From Desulfallas sp. Bu1-1 (GTDB lineage Bacteria > Bacillota > Desulfotomaculia > Desulfotomaculales > Desulfallaceae): a stretch of DNA of 64,000 nt. Both the position numbers and the translations under genes were made by a program. The stretch covers positions 59,320 through 123,319 of the forward strand of contig NZ_JADNRQ010000008.1 in assembly GCF_015594625.1 (NCBI RefSeq). The letters run 5' to 3'. Below are positions 7,289 to 17,485 of the stretch, piece after piece; the stretch's first letter is position 1, and each line of letters begins with the position of its first letter. A model generated the notes under the pieces. The model did no database searches and was not told the DNA's origin. It saw nothing but the letters and a program-made list of their open reading frames with translations.

Positions 7289-8200
7289 ATGCAAGGGACT
7301 CGCGAGCCGGGCTACCGTAAAATTTTAGCCAGCGGCATATTAAAGGATAAAGTCGAAAAAGCTCAAAAACATTTGACGAATTGCAACCTTTGCCCGCATA
7401 ACTGCAGTATTAATCGCAAAGAAAGGGTGGGCTTTTGCCGGGCCGCGGATAAAGTGGTGCTCTCCAGTTATGGGCCGCATATGGGTGAAGAACCCCCCTT
7501 GGTGGGTAGAAATGGATCAGGTACGATCTTTTTCGGCTATTGTAATATGCGCTGTGTTTTTTGCCAAAATTGTGAGCTGAGTTTTGGGGGAGAAGGGGAG
7601 CTTATTTCCAACGAGGAGCTCGCTGAAATTATGCTTGAGCTGCAAAATTTTTATAAGTGCCATAATATTAATTTTGTCACGCCAACACATTTTGTGCCCA
7701 ATATTTTGGAAGCGGTGCTGCTGGCAGCGGATAGAGGATTGATGTTGCCGCTGGTATATAACTGCGGCGGCTATGAAAAAATTGAAACCTTATTCTTATT
7801 GGAAGATGTAATTGATATTTACATGCCGGATTTTAAATATCACCTGGCTGAACGGGGCCAAAAATACTCCGGGGTAAAAAATTACCCTGAAATGGTGAAA
7901 AAAGCGCTTAAAGAAATGGACCGCCAGGTGGGGGGCTTAAAAACAGACGAGCGTGGAATAGCATATAGAGGGTTGATTATCAGGCATCTGATGATGCCGG
8001 GGGGATTGGAGGATACAAAACAAATTTTAAAATTTATTAAGGATGAATTATCACCGGATTGCATGGTAAACTTGATGGACCAGTATTACCCGGCCCACCG
8101 GGCATATAAATATGAAGAAATAGCAAGAAGACTGAGCGATAACGAATATAAGAAAGCATTGGAATATGCCAAGACGTTGGGATTGAACCTGGCCGGATGA
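7289..8200 (+). CDS. PflA-like radical SAM protein
   Basis: A 303-aa protein with the radical-SAM cluster motif CNMRCVFCQNC (near residues 86-96), preceded by a cysteine-rich N-terminal segment CNLCPHNCSINRKERVGFC (residues 31-49) that could bind a second cluster. The layout matches the COG1313 group annotated as pyruvate formate-lyase activating enzyme-like. No glycyl-radical enzyme is adjacent, so the substrate is unknown. The ATG follows an AGGGA site. A perfect hairpin (CCTGGCCGGATGATCCGGCCAGG split over 8188-8210) covers the end of the gene, followed by a second terminator. Confidence 0.82.
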   Translation: MQGTREPGYRKILASGILKDKVEKAQKHLTNCNLCPHNCSINRKERVGFCRAADKVVLSSYGPHMGEEPPLVGRNGSGTIFFGYCNMRCVFCQNCELSFGGEGELISNEELAEIMLELQNFYKCHNINFVTPTHFVPNILEAVLLAADRGLMLPLVYNCGGYEKIETLFLLEDVIDIYMPDFKYHLAERGQKYSGVKNYPEMVKKALKEMDRQVGGLKTDERGIAYRGLIIRHLMMPGGLEDTKQILKFIKDELSPDCMVNLMDQYYPAHRAYKYEEIARRLSDNEYKKALEYAKTLGLNLAG

Positions 8201-8228
8201 TCCGGCCAGGCACATCACCAAACAACAA

Positions 8229-8270
8229 CCCCTTTGCCGGGCAACACCGGAAAGGGGCTTTTTATTTTTA
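8229..8270 (+). terminator. Rho-independent terminator
   Basis: CCCCTTT-GCCGG pairs with CCGG-AAAGGGG across a short loop and is followed by CTTTTTATTTTTA. It ends the radical-SAM transcript. Confidence 0.88.
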
Positions 8271-8462
8271 ATAAAGCTGTTACATCCTTATGTGTACTTG
8301 CGCTATATGACGCGTAATGACCGCTTCCGAAGGACGACGGGGTAAATCACAATTATAATTTATGCCTTAAACGGGAACATTTTAACTGTTTCCGGTTCTC
8401 AGCACCGTTTGGGAATTAATCCCAAACCACTATTCAGATCCCAGGTTTCTTCGGGAGGAACT

Positions 8463-11400
8463 ATGATTTTAAATACTGAACAACTCCGGCAAAAAGCTCA
8501 CGAACTTGCGTTAACACATGACCCTTACGTGAGACGCAGGCCATCAAATCGCCTGTGGCGGGAGTTTTATAAGGACGTCGAGAATTTACGCGCGTTTATA
8601 CGCTCCCTGCAGGATAGTGACACAAGCTGTTCGCAGCCCGCAGAAGAATGGCTGCTCGATCATGCTGAATTCATCGAAGAACAGGTGTTGATCGTCCGGC
8701 ACCAGCTTTCCGAAGCATTCTTGCGTGATTTGCCGCGCCTGCGCAAGACAGGCAAGACAAGAATACTGTCTATCTGTGCTGATTATCTCGAGCATGTGGA
8801 CGGGAATCTGGACGAGGACTCGCTTGTTTCATATATCAATTTTTACCAGGAAATATCCGTTTTAACTATTGCCGAAGCGTGGGCGTTCCCGCTTATCCTG
8901 CGCATCGCCTTGATCCGGCGCCTGGCCGAGGTCATGGAACTGGTTCGCCAGCGGCGAGAGGTGTGTACATTAGTCGAACGGTTGCTGTCACGAATAGAGT
9001 CATCCAATTTAAACCCGGATACCCTGAATGCGGTGCTTGAAGAAGCGGGCCAAAATATACCGCTCTCCGGCCCGCTGATCGTCCACCTGGTCAGGCACCT
9101 GCGCGAGCGGGCGGACAATTCGGCAACCGTGCGCGAATGGCTGGTATGTAAACTGGAAAACGGCCCCGAGAGCATTGATCGGATCGTCTCCTACGAGTAC
9201 CAGCTTCAGGCTGCCTATCAAGTGACAACAGGCAACCTCATCGAAAGCCTGCGTAAAATATCTCGCTTGGACTGGCGCGATCCTTTCGAGAAGATTTGCA
9301 TGGTTGAGCACACTCTGCGCCAAGAAAGCGCAGGCGACTACCCGCTTCTTGATTTTTCAAGCCGCGACATCTTGAGAAAGCGCGTTGAGAAATTGGCCCG
9401 CCGCTTGCGCGTGCCGGAAAATCTGGTCGCGCAGCAGGCCGTCGAGCTTGCGGCCAAGGAATACGAAAAAGCGCGCGCGGAGCTCGCGGAAGCGGAGGAG
9501 GCTGCCGGCAACCCGGCAGATTTAGATGAACTGCCGCGCCAGGCATTTACCGCTTACTACCTGCTCGAACCGGATGGCGTCAAGGAACTGTGGCGCGCGC
9601 TGAAAATGTGCGGCACACCCCGGTATTTACCGGAAATAGGAATTTTGCGTCGTGCCACCGGCGCATATTTCACAATCCTCACAGGCTTGTTCGCAATCGC
9701 CCTGCTTGGATTCAGCGTGTGGATCAGAGAAGGCGCAAGCTTCACCACTACCCGGTGGGTGATGACTCTGGTTGCGCTGTTGTTGCCCGCGAGCGAGTGG
9801 GCCGTCACGGCGGCACACCGGCTTATAGAGTGCGCCAGGCGGCCGCGGCCGCTGTTGAGATACGACTTCTCCCGCGGTATCCCGCCTGAAGCAACCACTA
9901 TGGTTGTTATTCCGGTAATCTGGTCCACAGTAAAAGAGGTGCATGAATTGGCGGCCCGGCTGGAACTGCATTACCTGGCCAACCGCGATCCGAATATCCA
10001 CTTCGCCATCCTAGGCGATTTTGCCGACGCAAAAGCGGAAAAACTCCCGGAAGATGCTGCCATCCTTGAAGCCGCGCGCGCAAGCATTGAGGAGTTAAAC
10101 CGCAAGTATTCTCACCCGGGCGGCAGTACCTTTCACCTCTTTCAGCGCCGCAGGTTGTGGAACCCGTCCGAAGGGGTATGGATGGGTTGGGAGCGCAAGC
10201 GGGGCAAATTGGTGGAATTTGTCGAGCTGCTGAAGGGGCGGGCGGATACTACTTACGACTTCATAGCCGGGGACAGGTCCATTTTGCCGCGCATCCGTTA
10301 CGTCATCACCCTTGACGCGGATACGCAACTGCCGATGGGAAGCGCCCACCGGATGATCGGCACCCTGCACCTGCCCTACAACCGGCCGCGGTTAAACCGC
10401 ACGGGAACACGGGTCGTCGAGGGATACGGCGTACTACAGCCGCGTATCGCCATTAGCCACGGGGCGTCCTTGCGTTCACGGTTTGCTCATTTATGGTCGG
10501 CGGATCCGGGTATCGATCCGTACGCCTTTGCCGCCTCCGATCCATACCAGGACGGGTTGGGGCAGGGCATTTTTACGGGGAAGGGTATATTCGATGTTGA
10601 TGCCTTTACCCGGGTATTGTGTGAACGTATTCCGGAAAACCGGGTGCTCAGCCACGACTTGTTGGAAGGAGGATTTTTACGGACCGGCCTGCTGTCGGAC
10701 ATCGAATTAATCGATGACCAGCCCGCTACCTTCAGCGCTTATCAGAAGAGAATGCATCGCTGGGTGCGCGGCGATTGGCAATTGCTGCCCTGGTTGTTTC
10801 CCCGCGTTGCCAACCGAAGGGGAACCCTTGAGCCGGTTGATTTACCGGCCCTTACTCGCTGGCAGATGATCGATAACCTGCGGCGCAGTCTACTGCCGCC
10901 GGTGTTGTTGGCAATACTGCTGCTTGGCCCGATCGTCTTACCCGGCTCCCCCCGGCACTGGCTTGCCCTGGTGACGGCAACAATGTTTTTACCGGTAATC
11001 CGCCAATTGGCAGCGCTTCGCCAGGTAATTCGGCGCCCACAAAGCTTTTTGGCTACGGCCGCTCAAGTTCTGGTAACTATCCTGACATTGCCGTTTCAAA
11101 GCGCGCTGTTAATTGACGCAATCGCCAGGGCACTATACCGCTTATTCATATCCAAACGTCATTTGCTAGAATGGGTCAGCGCCGCGGAAGTTGAACGCCG
11201 CAACCGGGCCGGGCGCCACCCCGCACTGCTGGGTATGTGCGGAGGTTACGCGCTGGTCTTCCTCTTTGCGCTGGCAGCGGCGTCGAGTACCGTTCCGGCG
11301 CTTAAGTGGACAGGTTTGGCCCTTTGCGCTGTATGGGCTTTTGCTCCACTTGCCATCCGCTGGTTGGACCGGCCCGTAGAGCGTCCCGAGCGGCCGCTTT

Positions 11401-14400
11401 CAGCGGCTGAGGAGGAAGAACTGCGAAAGTTATCGGGGCAGATATGGGCGTTTTTCGAGGACTTCGTTACCGCCAAAGATAACTGGTTGCCGCCTGATAA
11501 TGTGCAAATCGACCCGCCCAAAGGGATCGCGCACCGCACTTCGCCCACCAACATCGGGCTTTATCTCGCCTGCGCGCTGGCGGCGCGGGATTTCGGGTTC
11601 ATCGATACGCCCGGATTGATTGAGCGTCTGGAACGCACACTCAAGACGGTTGAGCGCCTGGACAAATGGAACGGCCATCTTTACAACTGGTACGACACGG
11701 TCACTCTCAAACCACTGCCTCCGCTGTATGTGTCAACGGTGGACTCCGGCAACTTCGCCGGCTGTTTGATAACGGTCAAAGAGGGATTGGCGGAGTGGCT
11801 TAAGCCGGACTTGGAAGGGGGCGAGCAGCCGGGTTTTGATCAGGACTGGCCGGCCCGCGGGCAAAATCTGATCGCCCGCATAGAAGCGCTGATTAACGGA
11901 ACAGACTTTCGACCGCTTTACAACCACAAGGCCAAATTGTTCACCCTGGGCTATCACGCCGCGCTGCATGAACCTGACAAGATCCTGTATGACCTGATGG
12001 CATCCGAGGCAAGGCAGGCCAGTTTTATTGCCATCGCTCTCGGTCACGTGCCTGTGGCGCACTGGCATGCGCTGGGACGAACAATGACCAGGGTTGGGCG
12101 GCATGTTACACTGCTTTCATGGTCCGGGACGATGTTTGAATATTTGATGCCCCGGCTCTTTATGCGTACCTACAGGAACACCGTCTGGGACAGCACCTAC
12201 CGTGCGGTGGTCAAGCGGCAAATCGAGTACGCGCATCAACGGGGAGTCCCCTTCGGCATCTCCGAATCCGGCTACTACGCATTTGATTACCAGATGAACT
12301 ACCAGTACCGGGCCTTTGGTGTTCCCGGTCTCGGATTCAAGCGCGGCCTCGAACAAGATTTGGTTGTGGCGCCCTACGCGACAATCCTTGCTTTACCCTT
12401 TGCAAAGCGTCAAGGGCTGGAGGATTTGCGCAAGCTGGAGGAACTCGGCGCCCGTGGAAAATACGGCTACTTTGAAGCCATCGATTTCACGACCGAGCGG
12501 CTGCCGCAAGATAGGACTTCCATGGTCATCCGCAGTTTTATGGCCCATCACCAGGGAATGAGCCTGCTCGCCCTTGCCAACTTGCTGTTGCCGAGAAAAA
12601 TGTACGAGCGCTTTCACCGCGACAAGCGCGTGCAGGCGGCGGAACTGCTGCTGCAGGAACGTATTCCCGCGCGGCCTAAAATCATTAAACATCCTGCAAT
12701 GACACATGTCCATGCGCCATTTACCAGACCGGCGGTGACCGCCGGCCAGCGCGAATACCTCTCCGCGGACACGCGGACGCCCGAGGTGTGTGTCCTTTCC
12801 AACGGGACATTGATGACCATAGTGACGGTAAGCGGCAGCGGGTTCAGCCGATACGCAGGCCTGGCGGTTTCACGCTGGCGGGAGGATCCTGTGCTGGACA
12901 ATTGGGGGAGCTACATGTATATCCGTGACGTCACCCGCGACATGGTCTGGTCGCCGGCCTTTCAGCCGTGCCGTGTCCCGTCTGATGAACAACGGGTGCA
13001 GTTCTCGCTGGACCGGGCCACCTTTATGCGCGTGGACGGAGACATACAAACGAGCCTGGAAATCTGCGTATCCCCGGAATGGAATGCGGAAGTGCGCCGG
13101 TTGACGCTCGCCAACGCGGGAAGTGAAGCTCGGATCATCGAAGTCACGACGTTCCTTGAACTGGCCCTGGCACCTCCCATCGCCGACGATGCGCACCCGG
13201 CCTTCAGCAAATTGTTCATTGAAACGGAATTTGCGGAGGATGCCGGGTGCCTGCTGGCCCGGCGCAGGCCTCGCCGGGAAGACGAGAAACCGTTGTGGGC
13301 GGCACACGCGCTGGTATCCACGGGTCGAACACTGGGACCGGTGGAATACGAGACCGACCGGGCCGGTTTTATCGGCCGGGGCCATACCCTCGCCCGGCCG
13401 CAGGGAATCCGTTCCCGCCTGCGTGGATCGGTGGGCTCAGTGGCCGACCCCGTCTTGATCATGCGGAGGCGGTTAAGCATCGAGCCCGGCGAACAGGTGC
13501 AGTTGTTTGCTATCACTGCCGTCGCAGATACGAAGGAGGAGGCCGTCGACATTGCCGGCCGTTTCTCCGGTGACCTGGTGGTTGAGCGGACATTCCAACT
13601 GGCCTGGAATCGCAGTCAAATCGAACTTCGGCATTTGCATATAACGGCAGCCGAGGCGATGGCTTTTCAAACTTTTGCAGGCCGGGTGTTGTATACTCCA
13701 CCGCTAAAGCAGGAGCGAAAGCTTTGTATAGCTGCCAACTTAAAAGGGCAATCCGGCCTCTGGGCCTACGGGATTTCCGGAGACCTGCCCATAATACTTG
13801 TGCGGATCGAGAACCGGGCCAATCTGCCCTTTGTCGCTAAAATACTGATCGGGTACGACTATTTACGCCGCCTGGGGTTACATTTCGACCTGGTCATTCT
13901 GAACGAATCGGCGGGTGGATACCAAGAGGACCTACGGGAAGCGCTGCGGCGGGCGGTGGAACATGGCGTTGACCGGTATGGTGCGGGACCCGGCAGAGTT
14001 TCCATCGTCAATGCCAACCATCTGCCGGAGCAGGACAGGATACTGCTCATCGCCGCAGCCCGTGTTGTGCTGCGGGCGGACGGGCCGAGTCTTTTGGCGC
14101 AAACCAGACCGCCCAAGCCGGATACCGGCTTCCCGGCACCCCTGACGCCGGTGGCGCCGTTAAACAGGTTCGGTAACCCTCCGCCGGAGGACGCGGGCGA
14201 GTTGATGTTCTTCAACGGTTGGGGAGGATTTTCGCCGGATGGCCGGGAGTATCAGATTATGCTCAAAAACGGCAATCACCTGCCGGCGCCCTGGATCAAT
14301 GTAATCGCCAACCCGCGCTTCGGCTGCCTTGTCTCGGAGCTGGGCACGGGTTACACCTGGTGGCGCAACAGCCGTGAATGCAAACTGACCCAGTGGTCCA

Positions 14401-16694
14401 ACGATCCTGTGCTCGACCCGCCCGGTGAAGTGTGTTACCTGCGGGATGAAGAGAGCGGTGAAGTATGGTCTGCCACGCCGTCCACCGCACGGGCGGACCA
14501 GCCTTACACCGTTACCCACGGCCGGGGGTTCACGCGTTTCCGCCATGCAAGACACGGTATCAGGCAGGAAATGACCGTTTTTGTGCCACTTGATGATCCG
14601 GTCAAGGTGGTCAAATTACGGTTACAAAACAGGAGTGCCGTGCAGCGGCGCCTTTCCGTCACATACTACGCGGAATGGGTGCTGGGAGTACTGCGCCGGG
14701 CAAATGCCTCTTTCATCATCACGGAGTGGGATGAGTCCGCCCAGATCATGCTGGCACGCAACGTGTATCAGGAGGCATTTCGCGATGCAACAGCCTTTTT
14801 AGGCGTGTACCCGCAACCGGAAACGCCTGTCGAGCCACCGGCTGCTGCGGAAGTCGAAACGAAACGGAAAACCGCCGGGGTGCATGACCTGTCCTGGACG
14901 GCAGACCGCAACGAATTTCTCGGCCGCAACGGCACACTGGAAAATCCCGCCGCGCTGGGCCGGGAACGCCTGTCAGGTAAAACAGGACCTCTTTATGACA
15001 CCTGCGGTGCAGTGCAGGTCAAGCTCACGCTGGAGCCCGGAGCCGAGCGGACAGTCTTCATCCTGCTTGGATGCGGAAATTCCCGGGACGCTGCCGTGAA
15101 ACTGGCGCAAAAATACAGCCAGGCCCGTGCCTGCGACCAGGCTTTTGAACTGGTACGGGAGTTCTGGGATGGCGTGTTGGACCAGCTCTCGGTTTCCACG
15201 CCCTCCCCGGAGATGAATGTCCTGCTGAACGGCTGGTTGATTTACCAGGCCCTTGGCTGCAGAATGTGGGCGCGTTCCGCTTTTTACCAGGCGGGAGGCG
15301 CGTACGGTTTTCGCGATCAACTGCAGGATTCCCTGGCGCTCCTGCACACCCGTCCCGACCTTACGCGGGAGCAAATTTTGCTGCACGCCGCGCATCAATA
15401 TGAAGAGGGCGACGTGCAGCACTGGTGGCATGAAGAGACACAGCACGGCATCCGCACGCGTTTTTCCGACGATTTGCTGTGGCTGCCGTATGCCGTCGCA
15501 CGGTATGTCGAGCATACGGCGGACGACAGTATACTTGACGAGGAGGCGCCTTATCTTCATAGTGAACCTTTGCCCGAAGGTGAACATGAACGATACGAGC
15601 CCATCCAAATCTCCAACCGGAGCGGAACCGTTTTCGAGCACTGCTTGCGTGCCATCGACAGGGCTTTACAGCGCTTCGGTGAACACGGGCTGCCTTTGAT
15701 GGGAACCGGCGACTGGAACGACGGCATGAGCCGTGTCGGTGCTGAAGGACGCGGTGAGAGCGTGTGGCTGGGCTGGTTTCTCTGCGAAGTGCTGAACCGG
15801 TTTGCGGATTTGTGCCGGAAACGCGGCTATGTCGAGCGAGCCGGCCGCTACCGGGAAGTACGGGAACAACTGGCCTCCGCTCTCGACAAGCACGCCTGGG
15901 ACGGGCAGTGGTACCGGCGGGCCTTTACCGACGCCGGACAATGGCTGGGCTCTATTTACAATGAGGAATGCCGCATTGACGCCATCGCCCAGTCGTGGTC
16001 AGTCATCTCCGGAGCGGCGCCGAAAGAGAAGGCACTGCAGGCGATGCAGTCATTCGACCGTGAACTTGTGGACCGGGATCTTTCCGTCGCGCGACTGTTG
16101 ACACCGCCTTTTGACCGCACCGATCCAAGTCCCGGCTATATTCAGGGCTATCCGCCCGGAATTCGCGAGAACGGGGCCCAGTATACCCACGGTGTCATCT
16201 GGAGCATTATCGCCTGGTGCCGGCTTGGCAATGGAGATAAGGCCTTTGAATTGTTTGACCTGCTAAATCCTCTCAATCACACGCGCACGCCCAATGAAGT
16301 GCGGCAGTACGCGGGAGAGCCTTATGTCATGGCGGCAGACGTTTACACGGCGGACCCGCACAAAGGACGTGCCGGCTGGACGTGGTACACCGGCGCTGCG
16401 GGATGGATGTACCAGGCGGGAATTGAGTGGATCCTCGGCCTTCGCCGGCGTGGCAAGCGGCTGTACATTCAACCGTGCATTCCTTGCGAGTGGCCGGAGT
16501 TTTTCGCCAGCTACCGCTTTGGCCGCGCGCGCTACCTGATAACTGTCAAAAACCCGTCGCGCAAGTCCGGCGGAGCGACCGCTTTACAAATTGACGGGCG
16601 GGAAGTTGCTCTTACGGAACAAGACGTGAAAGAAGGTCCTTACATTGAATTGTACGATGACGGGCAGGTCCACCATGTTGTTCTGACATTGTAG
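8463..16694 (+). CDS. Giant cyclic beta-1,2-glucan synthase-like protein (NdvB type)
   Basis: At 2743 aa this gene fills 8.2 kb. The ATG at 8463 has GGGAGG upstream; an earlier TTG lacks one. Residues 1-390 are helical and soluble. TM pairs follow near 410-450, then a GT84-type glycosyltransferase domain (ITLDADTQLP near residue 616; RMHRWVRGDWQLLPW near 765). More TM segments lie near 800-860 and 915-970. The C-terminal half holds two GH94-associated sandwich regions and a GH94-like (alpha/alpha)6 barrel with GTGDWNDGMSRVG near residue 2414, where such phosphorylase-type enzymes place the catalytic Asp. Order and length match NdvB/Cgs, which starts, elongates and cyclises beta-1,2-glucan at the membrane. 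The gene stands alone; an exporter is not adjacent. Confidence 0.85.
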   Translation: MILNTEQLRQKAHELALTHDPYVRRRPSNRLWREFYKDVENLRAFIRSLQDSDTSCSQPAEEWLLDHAEFIEEQVLIVRHQLSEAFLRDLPRLRKTGKTRILSICADYLEHVDGNLDEDSLVSYINFYQEISVLTIAEAWAFPLILRIALIRRLAEVMELVRQRREVCTLVERLLSRIESSNLNPDTLNAVLEEAGQNIPLSGPLIVHLVRHLRERADNSATVREWLVCKLENGPESIDRIVSYEYQLQAAYQVTTGNLIESLRKISRLDWRDPFEKICMVEHTLRQESAGDYPLLDFSSRDILRKRVEKLARRLRVPENLVAQQAVELAAKEYEKARAELAEAEEAAGNPADLDELPRQAFTAYYLLEPDGVKELWRALKMCGTPRYLPEIGILRRATGAYFTILTGLFAIALLGFSVWIREGASFTTTRWVMTLVALLLPASEWAVTAAHRLIECARRPRPLLRYDFSRGIPPEATTMVVIPVIWSTVKEVHELAARLELHYLANRDPNIHFAILGDFADAKAEKLPEDAAILEAARASIEELNRKYSHPGGSTFHLFQRRRLWNPSEGVWMGWERKRGKLVEFVELLKGRADTTYDFIAGDRSILPRIRYVITLDADTQLPMGSAHRMIGTLHLPYNRPRLNRTGTRVVEGYGVLQPRIAISHGASLRSRFAHLWSADPGIDPYAFAASDPYQDGLGQGIFTGKGIFDVDAFTRVLCERIPENRVLSHDLLEGGFLRTGLLSDIELIDDQPATFSAYQKRMHRWVRGDWQLLPWLFPRVANRRGTLEPVDLPALTRWQMIDNLRRSLLPPVLLAILLLGPIVLPGSPRHWLALVTATMFLPVIRQLAALRQVIRRPQSFLATAAQVLVTILTLPFQSALLIDAIARALYRLFISKRHLLEWVSAAEVERRNRAGRHPALLGMCGGYALVFLFALAAASSTVPALKWTGLALCAVWAFAPLAIRWLDRPVERPERPLSAAEEEELRKLSGQIWAFFEDFVTAKDNWLPPDNVQIDPPKGIAHRTSPTNIGLYLACALAARDFGFIDTPGLIERLERTLKTVERLDKWNGHLYNWYDTVTLKPLPPLYVSTVDSGNFAGCLITVKEGLAEWLKPDLEGGEQPGFDQDWPARGQNLIARIEALINGTDFRPLYNHKAKLFTLGYHAALHEPDKILYDLMASEARQASFIAIALGHVPVAHWHALGRTMTRVGRHVTLLSWSGTMFEYLMPRLFMRTYRNTVWDSTYRAVVKRQIEYAHQRGVPFGISESGYYAFDYQMNYQYRAFGVPGLGFKRGLEQDLVVAPYATILALPFAKRQGLEDLRKLEELGARGKYGYFEAIDFTTERLPQDRTSMVIRSFMAHHQGMSLLALANLLLPRKMYERFHRDKRVQAAELLLQERIPARPKIIKHPAMTHVHAPFTRPAVTAGQREYLSADTRTPEVCVLSNGTLMTIVTVSGSGFSRYAGLAVSRWREDPVLDNWGSYMYIRDVTRDMVWSPAFQPCRVPSDEQRVQFSLDRATFMRVDGDIQTSLEICVSPEWNAEVRRLTLANAGSEARIIEVTTFLELALAPPIADDAHPAFSKLFIETEFAEDAGCLLARRRPRREDEKPLWAAHALVSTGRTLGPVEYETDRAGFIGRGHTLARPQGIRSRLRGSVGSVADPVLIMRRRLSIEPGEQVQLFAITAVADTKEEAVDIAGRFSGDLVVERTFQLAWNRSQIELRHLHITAAEAMAFQTFAGRVLYTPPLKQERKLCIAANLKGQSGLWAYGISGDLPIILVRIENRANLPFVAKILIGYDYLRRLGLHFDLVILNESAGGYQEDLREALRRAVEHGVDRYGAGPGRVSIVNANHLPEQDRILLIAAARVVLRADGPSLLAQTRPPKPDTGFPAPLTPVAPLNRFGNPPPEDAGELMFFNGWGGFSPDGREYQIMLKNGNHLPAPWINVIANPRFGCLVSELGTGYTWWRNSRECKLTQWSNDPVLDPPGEVCYLRDEESGEVWSATPSTARADQPYTVTHGRGFTRFRHARHGIRQEMTVFVPLDDPVKVVKLRLQNRSAVQRRLSVTYYAEWVLGVLRRANASFIITEWDESAQIMLARNVYQEAFRDATAFLGVYPQPETPVEPPAAAEVETKRKTAGVHDLSWTADRNEFLGRNGTLENPAALGRERLSGKTGPLYDTCGAVQVKLTLEPGAERTVFILLGCGNSRDAAVKLAQKYSQARACDQAFELVREFWDGVLDQLSVSTPSPEMNVLLNGWLIYQALGCRMWARSAFYQAGGAYGFRDQLQDSLALLHTRPDLTREQILLHAAHQYEEGDVQHWWHEETQHGIRTRFSDDLLWLPYAVARYVEHTADDSILDEEAPYLHSEPLPEGEHERYEPIQISNRSGTVFEHCLRAIDRALQRFGEHGLPLMGTGDWNDGMSRVGAEGRGESVWLGWFLCEVLNRFADLCRKRGYVERAGRYREVREQLASALDKHAWDGQWYRRAFTDAGQWLGSIYNEECRIDAIAQSWSVISGAAPKEKALQAMQSFDRELVDRDLSVARLLTPPFDRTDPSPGYIQGYPPGIRENGAQYTHGVIWSIIAWCRLGNGDKAFELFDLLNPLNHTRTPNEVRQYAGEPYVMAADVYTADPHKGRAGWTWYTGAAGWMYQAGIEWILGLRRRGKRLYIQPCIPCEWPEFFASYRFGRARYLITVKNPSRKSGGATALQIDGREVALTEQDVKEGPYIELYDDGQVHHVVLTL

Positions 16695-17078
16695 GTACAG
16701 AATAGATAACTGCACGGTCGCCGGGGCGAACAGCAAACACAGCACGTTCGCACCGGAAGACCGCGCCCATCTTGGAGAAGAGCGGCGCTTGCTCCCATTT
16801 TTCATTTTTTGCTCCCAATATGCTCCCAAAATGCTGCCAAAGAGAAAACCGGTTACGCATACAGCCATGCGCCTTTCATGGCTTGCTGCTTCCAAAAGTG
16901 GTTGGGAGCGGGTTAACCAGAAAAGCCACTTTCACCCCGCCTTATGTCTGCGTAAAAACCACCTGCAAGGGCATAAAAATGCCGGGCTAACGTTATCCTT
17001 GCCCGGCCAGAAAACCCCGCTCCTGGGCCGTTCTACAACCGCGCCAGTGGAACACAGTGCAATAGCTGCCATGCAAGT
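16695..17078. other. Intergenic region, possible recombinase remnant
   Basis: No convincing gene. Repeated GCTCCCAA units at 16790-16835 give, on the minus strand, a short frame (FGSILGAYWEQK) that loosely resembles the C-terminus of tyrosine recombinases from mobile elements. With the HTH and hicAB genes next door this could be the scar of an integrated element. GCCGGGC and GCCCGGC around 16982-17005 can form a hairpin. Confidence 0.25.
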
Positions 17079-17288
17079 TTAAGCTGTCACGTAATCGCTT
17101 TCCGCCTTAGGTTCCGGCACGGGCAAACCGTCTTCTGCCAGCCCCTCAAGGTGCATCTTCAAGGCTTCGGCTATATTTGCTTTGGCTTCTTCTACCGTTC
17201 TGCCAGTAGCCACGCATCCCGGCACATCCGGGATGTATGCCGAATAATTGCCGTTGGCTTTCTCAATGATCACAAGGTAACGATTCAC
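17079..17288 (-). CDS. hicB: HicB-family antitoxin
   Basis: A 69-aa protein with the compact HicB fold: YLVIIEKANGNYSAYIPDVP, then GCVATGRTVEEAKANIAEAL and a short acidic tail. It lacks a long C-terminal DNA-binding domain, so DNA binding may rely on the neighbouring HTH protein. The GTG start overlaps the hicA TGA (GTGA), giving tight coupling. HicB normally neutralises the HicA mRNA interferase. Confidence 0.85.
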   Translation of the reverse strand: MNRYLVIIEKANGNYSAYIPDVPGCVATGRTVEEAKANIAEALKMHLEGLAEDGLPVPEPKAESDYVTA

Positions 17289-17485
17289 TTTTCACGCCTC
17301 CCTTTCAATCCGGCCTGTTTAAGGATACTGTTTAACGTACCCGGCGCCAGGTCATCTCCGGGGTGCCCGGCAATGGTAACTCGCCCGGGTTTTGTGGGGT
17401 GCTTGAATTGGCGGTGGCTGCCTTTCTGCGCCACCAGATACCAACCGTCGTCCTGGAGCATTTTAATAACGTCCCTAACCTTCAG
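17285..17485 (-). CDS. hicA: HicA-family mRNA interferase toxin, non-ATG start
   Basis: A 66-aa frame reads VRDVIKMLQDDGW, then GSHRQFKHPTKPGRVTIAGH and GTLNSILKQAGL, the complete double-stranded-RNA-binding-like HicA fold with its catalytic His in GSHRQF. No ATG, GTG or TTG lies at the expected start. A CTG at 17485, six bases after GGGAGAGG, gives the right length; an ATA at 17491 is the alternative. The start overlaps the 3' end of the HTH gene. HicA cleaves mRNA when unbound. Weak initiation could limit toxin synthesis. Confidence 0.8.
   Translation of the reverse strand: MKVRDVIKMLQDDGWYLVAQKGSHRQFKHPTKPGRVTIAGHPGDDLAPGTLNSILKQAGLKGRREK

Noticed and set aside
16584..16895. 103-codon minus-strand frame over the end of the glucan synthase gene
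   Set aside because: Most of it is antisense to the glucan synthase; only a short FGSILGAYWEQK patch looks recombinase-like, which supports a possible remnant but not a gene.
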